Below are positions 6,705 to 12,414 of a stretch of 15,307 nt of DNA, piece by piece. Position 1 is the stretch's first letter, and every line of letters begins with the position of its first letter. This DNA comes from an uncultured Lentisphaeria bacterium (GTDB lineage: Bacteria; Verrucomicrobiota; Lentisphaeria; Victivallales; UBA1829), in the NCBI GenBank assembly GCA_905211485.1, contig CAJMAW010000077.1:1-15307 (forward strand). The letters are read 5' to 3'. Both the position numbers and the translations under genes were made by a program. The notes beneath the pieces are model-generated. The model had not been told where the DNA came from and ran no database searches. It worked only from the letters and a program-made list of their open reading frames with translations.

Positions 6705-6739
6705 AAAAATGAAATAAGAGGTTTTCTTCTTATTTCATT
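6705..6739 (-). terminator. Terminator of the DUF4139 gene
   Basis: A perfect 12-bp stem, AATGAAATAAGA (6708-6719) and TCTTATTTCATT (6728-6739), encloses an eight-base loop. On the minus strand it is followed by a T run (complement of 6705-6709), so it is oriented for the gene ending at 6757. The stem is AT-rich, which lowers its predicted strength. No comparable T run follows on the plus strand, so it serves the convergent operon poorly. Confidence 0.65.
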
Positions 6740-6756
6740 CTCCCCGCCTCTTTACC

Positions 6757-8937
6757 TCAGAAATTCGTTTTCAGGATATAGCTGTTCAAATCTTTTTCCA
6801 ATTTGCGGAGCTCGGAAATTTTCTCTTCCTTGAGCTGAGTGGTTTCCAATATTTTTTTATCGATGGCGGCCAGCTGGGCAGTCAGGGTATTGCGGTATTC
6901 CGTCGTGGAAACGACCCGGAGTGCATCGCGGGTGCGGGAATGGGCCTGAGAGGAATTGTTGATCTCGTTTTCAAGGTCGGAGATTTCCTGACGGAGTTCC
7001 TCAATGGAGCTGTTCATTGCGGCGGCTTTGGAGAAGAAGGCCTCGGCTTCTTTGGAGAGTTCCATCCCCCTGGACACGAACTGCCTGGAAAGAAGATTCC
7101 GGTTGTTTGCGATGTTGAAGGTCTGGACGACAGACTGCTTTTCCTCCACGGTGATGGAGGCGGAATCCCCGGCAGGGACTTCCGTTTCAAAACGATAGAG
7201 ATCCTGAGTGCTTTCCGTGGGCTTCGTTTCGGAGACCAGTTCCGCACCGGGGATCTTCGGATGTTCCAGAATGATCTTCTTCGATTTGTCCGACTTGTTT
7301 CTGAAGGTGTATTTCCATGTGCAGATGCGGGCTTCGTCAAGAGAAAGGACTCCGTTCCGGAGGGAGACTTTCGAGGTAATTCCCTCGCTCCAGGAAGGGG
7401 AAGAGCGTTCCGGCTCGACTTCCAGATCAATACCGTAACTCAGGATCTGCTTCTGTCCGGAGGGGAGGTCTGAGAGACTGGCGTCGCCCCCATAGGAATC
7501 ATCCGCAAAGACCGTCACAGGCCCCTGGGGGAGAAGAAGTTTTGTGGTGTTCTTCAATTCGACTGCGTTCAGGAGGCAGCGGGCATTGAGCCGGGGATTG
7601 TATATACTTTTCTTTTCCGTCTCGACATTCTCCCCAATCAGTTCCAGCATCGCGGATTCGCGGCTGCCGAGCGTGACGGGTTTGACAATGTCATAACGGT
7701 AAAGCTCTCCCGCCGCGCCGGACTGGACCGAGGAATCCGCCGAAGAAATACGGGAAAAATTTTCTTTCCTCTCTAAAGAAGACGTTCCGTCGCTTTGAGT
7801 TTCTTCCATCATGACGACCGCATCGGCGGAGACGCTCTCCATTATGGCATTGCTTTGCATCGCCGCTCTCGCCCTTTTCATTTTACCGGCAGGGACTACT
7901 CCGCCGGCTGACCCTTCTTCTTCCCTGGAGAAAGAAAGCGCCGAGGGAGCATGGCGGACCGGCGCAAGCGCCATGTAATTCTCCCGGTTCACCGTGGGCC
8001 GGGAAAGATAAATACTCGAATACAGATCCTGTATGAAACTGGAAGGACGCCCGGAAATCAGGGAAAGACGGACGGCGTTCCATGGAGAATCCGTGGGGTT
8101 CTCCACCAGCGCCCAGCCCTGGAGGAAGCCTTCTTTTTTCTCAGGATCATCGGAAAGCTGCAGACGGTAGGAAGTCTTCCAGACCGGACTTTCTATGACA
8201 TAGGCGCTGCGGAGTTTCTGTCTGCCTTCGCTGGTCAGGCGGATCCGGATGTCGCGGGCGCTCTTCTGTGAATTCTCCGCAAGAACGGCAAGGGATTTCT
8301 GAAGATCCTCCAGAATACGTTTGTCCTTCGGAACGATGCGGGAAAGATCGGAAAGGCGGATTCTCCTCAGGCCGCCGTCTGAAACAAACGAAGCATATTC
8401 CTCCATCACTGCGGCTCCGGAACCGCGGTCTGAAACGGGAGTGAGTCTGCTTTCCGTGCCTGTCAGGCGGCCCGTGAATTCGCTCCCGTCGCCGAGGCGG
8501 CAGGTGAACTCGCATCCGCGGAGCTGACCGAGAACCTCCGCCAGCGTGGCAGGAGTCTGCACATTCACACGCGCATTTTTCAGAAGCTCCGAAAGCGGAA
8601 GCTTGGATGGATAATTGATCGAATCTATCGACACCTTCCCGGACGATGTCACAAAGAGACTTTTCAAAAGATCATTGAGCTGTTTTTCATCGAACCGGAA
8701 ACGGATGTCCGTTTTCCCGTCCTCCACTTCCCCCTCATGGACAAAGGCCCCCACTCCGGAGGAATAAAGCACCACGTTCTTGAGCGGAAGCACGCTTTCC
8801 GCCACAGCAGATTCCGGCTTCTCCGCGGCAGCCTCATCCGTTTTTTTCTCAGCCGCCTCTCCGCGGTTCATCAGCACGGGAAACAGAAGCAGAGAGCATG
8901 CAAGCGCACCCGGAAGATAAAATCTTGTCCCTTTCAT
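6757..8937 (-). CDS. Secreted DUF4139 domain protein with C-terminal coiled coil
   Basis: I chose the ATG at 8937 (726 residues) because it gives a compact signal peptide, MKGTRFYLPGALACSLLLFP, ending near GEAA, and has AAAGGA 10 bases upstream. Upstream in-frame ATGs at 8988 (with AAGGA nine bases before it) and 9006 would add a 17- or 23-residue polar lead. An Ala/Glu-rich linker is followed by SVLPLKNVVLYSSGVGAF. The DUF4139 core begins near residue 245 (IESPVWKTSYRLQL, then GWALVENPTDSPWNAVRLSL) and includes a variable Ser/Glu-rich insertion (about 335-405). It continues through LLPQGPVTVFADDSYGG and LPSGQKQILSYGIDLEV. Residues 627-720 form a charged coiled coil. The family is widespread and lacks a settled biochemical function; some members are called mucoidy-inhibitor-like. 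It is periplasmic or surface-located and convergent with the glycan operon. Confidence 0.83.
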   Translation of the reverse strand: MKGTRFYLPGALACSLLLFPVLMNRGEAAEKKTDEAAAEKPESAVAESVLPLKNVVLYSSGVGAFVHEGEVEDGKTDIRFRFDEKQLNDLLKSLFVTSSGKVSIDSINYPSKLPLSELLKNARVNVQTPATLAEVLGQLRGCEFTCRLGDGSEFTGRLTGTESRLTPVSDRGSGAAVMEEYASFVSDGGLRRIRLSDLSRIVPKDKRILEDLQKSLAVLAENSQKSARDIRIRLTSEGRQKLRSAYVIESPVWKTSYRLQLSDDPEKKEGFLQGWALVENPTDSPWNAVRLSLISGRPSSFIQDLYSSIYLSRPTVNRENYMALAPVRHAPSALSFSREEEGSAGGVVPAGKMKRARAAMQSNAIMESVSADAVVMMEETQSDGTSSLERKENFSRISSADSSVQSGAAGELYRYDIVKPVTLGSRESAMLELIGENVETEKKSIYNPRLNARCLLNAVELKNTTKLLLPQGPVTVFADDSYGGDASLSDLPSGQKQILSYGIDLEVEPERSSPSWSEGITSKVSLRNGVLSLDEARICTWKYTFRNKSDKSKKIILEHPKIPGAELVSETKPTESTQDLYRFETEVPAGDSASITVEEKQSVVQTFNIANNRNLLSRQFVSRGMELSKEAEAFFSKAAAMNSSIEELRQEISDLENEINNSSQAHSRTRDALRVVSTTEYRNTLTAQLAAIDKKILETTQLKEEKISELRKLEKDLNSYILKTNF

Positions 8938-8947
8938 TTCCTTCACA

Positions 8948-8953
8948 TCCTTT
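8948..8953 (-). promoter_or_regulatory. Ribosome-binding site deciding the DUF4139 start
   Basis: On the minus strand AAAGGA ends 10 bases before the ATG at 8937. It supports the start that yields a normal signal peptide, although the ATG at 8988 also has an AAGGA at usable spacing. Confidence 0.5.
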
Positions 8954-9032
8954 CCAAGTTTGTGGTTCGCTTTCTTTGAGACATTCATCCAGTCATGTCC
9001 TTCCATGGGAAAGACGATCGGAAAAGACTTTT

Positions 9033-9061
9033 CTTAGAGCGGGATCCTCCCGTTTTTACAA
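9033..9061 (-). promoter_or_regulatory. Candidate promoter of the DUF4139 gene
   Basis: On the minus strand TTGTAA (complement of 9056-9061) and TCTAAG (complement of 9033-9038) are 17 bases apart, each a 4/6 match. The spacer contains the inverted repeat CGGGA-GGA-TCCCG (9040-9052), which could be a repressor site. Placement between the preceding terminator and the gene supports the call. Confidence 0.35.
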
Positions 9062-9062
9062 G

Positions 9063-9104
9063 AAAAAAAGAAAAAACTTTCCCGGCGGATCTTTCCCGGA
9101 AAAG
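9063..9104 (-). terminator. Terminator of the membrane-protein gene
   Basis: Reading the minus strand, CTTTTCCGG (from 9104) pairs with CCGGGAAAG (to 9077) over 9 bp with one wobble and a 10-base loop. Six T (9076-9071) and, after one C, seven more T follow. An alternative 10-bp stem, GGATCTTTCC (9087-9096) with GGAAAGATCC (9106-9115), overlaps it and cannot form at the same time. The site is about 220 bases past the stop at 9322. Confidence 0.6.
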
Positions 9105-9321
9105 CGGAAAGATCCTTGCGGAAGAATCCTCCTCCTTCTTCTTCAGGCCGGGGAAAGAGATCCCCTTCATTTCTTTTTTTCCTTTTTTTCGTCCCGGTTT
9201 TCTCCCGGTTTTCTCCCGCATTCCAGGTTTCTCCGCCTCCGCAGGGCGGGAGAAGGCGCTCCCCGTTTCCCGCGTTTTTTTCCCCCCCCGCGTCCCTTCT
9301 GCGGGACGGAGTGGCTCTTTC

Positions 9322-10674
9322 CTATTTCCCTTCTTCTCCCGGGACAGGCTCCGAGTTGAGGACTTCCGCATGGACTTCAATCGTCTCCGCAGTTTCCTGC
9401 TCTCCGGGCGGAGGCGGGAAGACGTTGAAATCGTCATTCATTTCAGCACAGAAATACAGAATGAAATACTGGCTGAACACCAGAACCGGCAGATACAGAA
9501 CCGCCCACAGATAGGGAATCCCCGAAATGATCAGCGGAATCCCGCAGAGACAGCAGCAGCCCAGAATCAGGAACACGCTGATTCCAAACATGATCAGGAC
9601 GTTCAGAATGCACATGAACAGGAAAAAGCGCACACAGGCTCCCGGCTGTTCGCGGACAAGATGGACAATCCGGAGAAATGTTTTCCATGCTCCCTCCCCC
9701 GTGCGGTACATGTAAAGCGGCGCAATGACTGTCAGAATGGAAGTGAAGAAGGAAAACAGCAGCAGGATCAGGAAAAAGACAAAGATCAGGATTCCGCCTA
9801 CGAGCAGCATTTCCATCCCCTGAGCGCCGCCTGCTCCCCCCGGATTCCCGTGGAAAAGGCAGAAAAACAAAACGCACAGGACGAAAAGCACAGCCAGTAT
9901 CAGGAGAAATACAGCACAGCATGTGCAGAAAAACAGTTTGAAATAAGCAATGCCGGATTTCCGGGAAAGAGCCCAGCTTTCCTTCAGCGGCATGGCGTCA
10001 TCCCAGACAGCCAGTGCGTCAATGAACATGAAAATTCCCCGCGCGCGCAGATAGCAGATGACTAGCGAGATTGCCAGTGCCATCAGAAGAGTGAATACTA
10101 TGATTGCGCTGAGAATACTCCAGAATGCTTCCTTCCCTTTCAATGACTGGAAGGAGGAAAAAATCTTCTGAAGTGTTTCCGGGAGAGAAAAGACGGAGGA
10201 ACTGTCTGAGGAATCGCAGACGAATTCTCCGTCCTCCTCCGGATCGAAGTCTTCCTCCGGATCGAAGTCTCCGTCTGTCACCGCAGCATTTTCGTCTGCA
10301 TTCGCGATGCTCGGCAGCGGCTCCTCCCCGGAGGGAAGCGGAGAAGCCATGGAGTTTTCAGCATGAACGGAAATCGGAAGAGCGGAGGAGCCGGAGTCCT
10401 GTTCTGCAGGAATCGGGAAAGAGTCCGTCCCGCCTTCGTCTTCACTGCAGGAAAGCTCGTCCGAAGTAAAGACATCGGACCGCTGAGACGGCGCATCTTT
10501 GAAAAAGGAATCCAGCGGCGGATTGCATCCACCGAATCCGCCGCCCAGATTCGCCAGCCACGCGATAAAGCCGAGTTTCAGCCAGAGAGTCAGGGAAAAC
10601 GGTTTGAAAAGCCTCTGCACCGTGGTTTCCCAGGCACGGCTGCAGTTACGGAAGAAAGACGGCGAATTTTTCAT
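9322..10674 (-). CDS. Multi-pass membrane protein of unknown function with acidic loop
   Basis: The product has 450 residues. The N-terminus, RLFKPFSLTLWLKLGFIAWL (21-40) followed by ANLGGGFGG, resembles a loosely defined family of polytopic membrane proteins (possibly DUF7544-like). A non-membrane segment of about 130 residues (51-180) follows, rich in Ser, Glu, Asp and Pro, with DFDPEE occurring twice in tandem. Hydrophobic helices then lie near 186-208, 245-275, 288-322, 345-372 and 374-408. Unusual Cys clusters (FFCTCC at 248-253, GCCCLCG near 372-378) sit within or at the edges of helices. The C-terminal 40 residues are acidic and proline-containing. The start at 10674 has only a weak ribosome-binding site (GGTGGA, six bases away), but a good minus-strand promoter lies upstream. 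No enzymatic or transport signature is recognisable, so the role is unknown. Confidence 0.75.
   Translation of the reverse strand: MKNSPSFFRNCSRAWETTVQRLFKPFSLTLWLKLGFIAWLANLGGGFGGCNPPLDSFFKDAPSQRSDVFTSDELSCSEDEGGTDSFPIPAEQDSGSSALPISVHAENSMASPLPSGEEPLPSIANADENAAVTDGDFDPEEDFDPEEDGEFVCDSSDSSSVFSLPETLQKIFSSFQSLKGKEAFWSILSAIIVFTLLMALAISLVICYLRARGIFMFIDALAVWDDAMPLKESWALSRKSGIAYFKLFFCTCCAVFLLILAVLFVLCVLFFCLFHGNPGGAGGAQGMEMLLVGGILIFVFFLILLLFSFFTSILTVIAPLYMYRTGEGAWKTFLRIVHLVREQPGACVRFFLFMCILNVLIMFGISVFLILGCCCLCGIPLIISGIPYLWAVLYLPVLVFSQYFILYFCAEMNDDFNVFPPPPGEQETAETIEVHAEVLNSEPVPGEEGK
10235..10270. repeat. Exact 18-bp tandem duplication in the membrane-protein gene
   Basis: TCCTCCGGATCGAAGTCT occupies 10235-10252 and is repeated exactly at 10253-10270. 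On the minus strand it encodes the hexapeptide DFDPEE twice. Identity at every position suggests a recent in-frame duplication. Confidence 0.9.
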
Positions 10675-10747
10675 GGAGCTTCCACCCTTGTGTTTTTTCA
10701 GAATGAATCAAATCCTTTTTCCAGGATCCACAGGATCCACGGCACAC

Positions 10748-10776
10748 ACAATAAAAGAAGAAAAACCTTTCGTCAA
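10748..10776 (-). promoter_or_regulatory. Promoter of the membrane-protein gene
   Basis: On the minus strand TTGACG (complement of 10771-10776, 5/6) and TATTGT (complement of 10748-10753, 4/6) are separated by exactly 17 bases. Transcription would start near 10741, about 67 bases before the ATG at 10674. The direct repeat GGATCCAC lies in this leader at about 10725-10740. Confidence 0.55.
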
Positions 10777-11160
10777 TCTCTTTTCCAGAAAAAACTTGAA
10801 AAAAACAAAAAGAAACGCAATAAATTTCAGAAAGGAAGCGTTATATTGGCGTGTGTTGTCGTTTTTTCTTTTGGAAGACGGTTTTTTCCCCTGCTTTCGG
10901 AAGCCGGGCATAAGGCTTTTTTCTCCCTCACACGCCGGCGCGAGAAAGAAAAATATCCGTGAAAGAAGGCATGACACAGTGCCGCGGGAAAACGCTCTTC
11001 TGCCCATTGGGAGAGACAGCGCTCCCGGCACGGAAACAGCAAAAAACCCCGAAAAAGGAAAAGACTCAGAAACAGTTCAGAAACACGGAAAAAAGAAACT
11101 GCGGAAGCAGAAGAGACTGACAATAAGACAGAAAGTCATAAAACGGATGACGGAGGAAAC
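10777..11160 (+). other. Long untranslated region upstream of the efflux operon
   Basis: About 380 bases, A-rich near 10785-10835 and purine-rich at 11031-11160, with no convincing gene on either strand. A small hairpin can form from GGGAG (11009-11013) and CTCCC (11022-11026), extendable by TGCC/GGCA across a four-base bulge. No regulator gene (TetR, MarR or similar), often found beside such pumps, is encoded here. Confidence 0.45.
10796..10824 (+). promoter_or_regulatory. Weak candidate promoter of the efflux operon
   Basis: TTGAAA (10796-10801) and AATAAA (10819-10824) are 17 bases apart, each a partial match. If used, it would give a leader of about 330 bases before the adaptor ATG. Other AT-rich hexamers nearby are possible, so this is a guess from position and spacing. 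Confidence 0.22.
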
Positions 11161-12414
11161 ATGTCTGTAAGGGAATGGATGGCCAGATTCGGAGAACTGA
11201 TTGCGGGGCTGGTCATTTTAGGGGCTTCGATTTACGTATATTTCTATATGTCAAGCGGTCGGGCAGGCTTGTCCGGAGCTAGACAGAGAGCGGTTCCCGT
11301 GGTCATGATCGACGAACTGCAGCAAGAGAATCTGGAAACGGAAGTGGAAGCGCTCGGTTCCGGCCAGGCGAAGGAGTCGGTGGATCTGAGCGCGAACGCG
11401 CAGGAGAAAGTCATCCGGATCAATTTTGAAGACGGGATGTATGTGGAGAAGGGGCGGGTCCTCGTCGAACTGGAAAATGACGAGGAGCTCGCGGCGCTGA
11501 GCCAGGCGAAAGTCAATCTGGAGGAACAGGAGCGCGAGCTGGCGCGGATCAAGCCGCTTTACGAGGCCAGGGTCAGCTCCGAAAAGGATTACGACGAACG
11601 CAGAACCGAATATGAACGGGCAAAAACGCTTCTTGCGATGTCCAACGCCGCGCTGAGGGACCGGGTTGTAAGCGCACCGTTTTCGGGACAGCTCGGGAAA
11701 CGCCTTGTTTCGGTGGGGGACCTGGTTTCCCCGGGTACGCTCATCACCACGCTGGACGACATTTCCGAAATCAAAGTGGATTTCTACGTGCCGGAAAAAT
11801 ACTTTTCACAGATTCATGACGGACAGGCGCTCAAGGTTTCCAGCGTTGCCTATCCCGGGATGGAGTTTCCGGGAAAAATCAGCATGATATCGGTGCGTCT
11901 GAACAATGTGACGAAAAGTGTGGACGTCCGGGGAATCGTGCCGAATGTAAAGGACGCCCAGGGCAAATGGATGCTCCGCCCGGGAATGCTTTTCATTGTC
12001 TCTCTGGAGCTGGGGAATCAGTCCGCGCTGATGGTTCCGGAGAAAGCGGTGACCAGTCTCGGGGAAATGCAGTTTCTCTTTTTTTACGATACGGAGAACG
12101 GCACGGTCCGCCGCAGGGAAGTCACTCTGGGCCAGCGCAAGGGGGGGAAAGTCGAAATTCTTGACGGCGCCGCGCCTGGGGAAAAATACGTGATCGAAGG
12201 AGTAAGCAAACTTTCCGACAATATGATTGTGAAACTCGCAGGAAACGGGGAATCCGCTTCTCCTCCGGAAGAATCCTCCTCCACGTCCGCCGGACCGGGG
12301 GGAGGAACCGCCGTTCCGCCGGACAATTCCGGAACCACCGGAGATCGGGAAGGGAATGAAGGATCCCCCGCCGCCGGCGGAAGCGGTTCCGCCGAAAGAA
12401 AGGATTCGTTATGA
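11161..12414 (+). CDS. Membrane-fusion (periplasmic adaptor) subunit of an RND efflux pump
   Basis: The product has 417 residues. A single N-terminal membrane anchor (residues 11-30, GELIAGLVILGASIYVYFYM) replaces the lipobox found in AcrA-like lipoproteins. Residues 72-105 and 168-198 are the two halves of the lipoyl-like domain (VIRINFEDGMYVEKGRVLVEL; VVSAPFSGQLGKRLVSVGDLVSPG), flanking a short alpha-helical hairpin (107-165). A beta-barrel section follows (about 203-285), then a membrane-proximal region to about 360. The last 57 residues are a low-complexity Gly/Ser/Pro/Glu tail, unusual for the family. Such proteins bridge the inner-membrane RND transporter and an outer-membrane TolC-type channel. 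GGAGG (11152-11156) precedes the ATG closely. The stop overlaps the permease start by ATGA, so the two subunits are translationally coupled. The substrate cannot be told from the sequence. Confidence 0.92.
   Translation: MSVREWMARFGELIAGLVILGASIYVYFYMSSGRAGLSGARQRAVPVVMIDELQQENLETEVEALGSGQAKESVDLSANAQEKVIRINFEDGMYVEKGRVLVELENDEELAALSQAKVNLEEQERELARIKPLYEARVSSEKDYDERRTEYERAKTLLAMSNAALRDRVVSAPFSGQLGKRLVSVGDLVSPGTLITTLDDISEIKVDFYVPEKYFSQIHDGQALKVSSVAYPGMEFPGKISMISVRLNNVTKSVDVRGIVPNVKDAQGKWMLRPGMLFIVSLELGNQSALMVPEKAVTSLGEMQFLFFYDTENGTVRRREVTLGQRKGGKVEILDGAAPGEKYVIEGVSKLSDNMIVKLAGNGESASPPEESSSTSAGPGGGTAVPPDNSGTTGDREGNEGSPAAGGSGSAERKDSL

Larger units (their letters stand above)
8938..9321. other. 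Intergenic region between the two minus-strand genes
   Basis: It holds the candidate promoter for the DUF4139 gene (9033-9061), the terminator of the upstream membrane-protein gene (9063-9104), and a strongly strand-biased stretch rich in T and C. Within it an 11-base unit CCCGGTTTTCT occurs twice in tandem (9193-9214), followed by a T7-C8 run (9275-9289). A small hairpin, CGTCCC (9291-9296) with GGGACG (9303-9308), lies just past the stop at 9322. No gene is convincing here. Confidence 0.6.

Noticed and set aside
9193..9218. CCCGGTTTTCT direct repeat as a possible CRISPR or iteron array
   Set aside because: Only two full 11-base copies without spacers. It is a local tandem slippage product in a T/C-rich stretch.
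8995..10065. Plus-strand open frame of 356 codons over the intergenic region and the membrane-protein gene
   Set aside because: It is repetitive and very Gln/Lys/Arg-rich in the part antisense to hydrophobic helices, as expected for the reverse complement of a membrane protein. It has no domain similarity.
10363..11170. Plus-strand open frames of about 200 codons upstream of the adaptor
   Set aside because: Their composition is dominated by Lys, Arg, Phe and Ser, they have no ribosome-binding site, and they overlap the antisense of the membrane-protein gene and its promoter.
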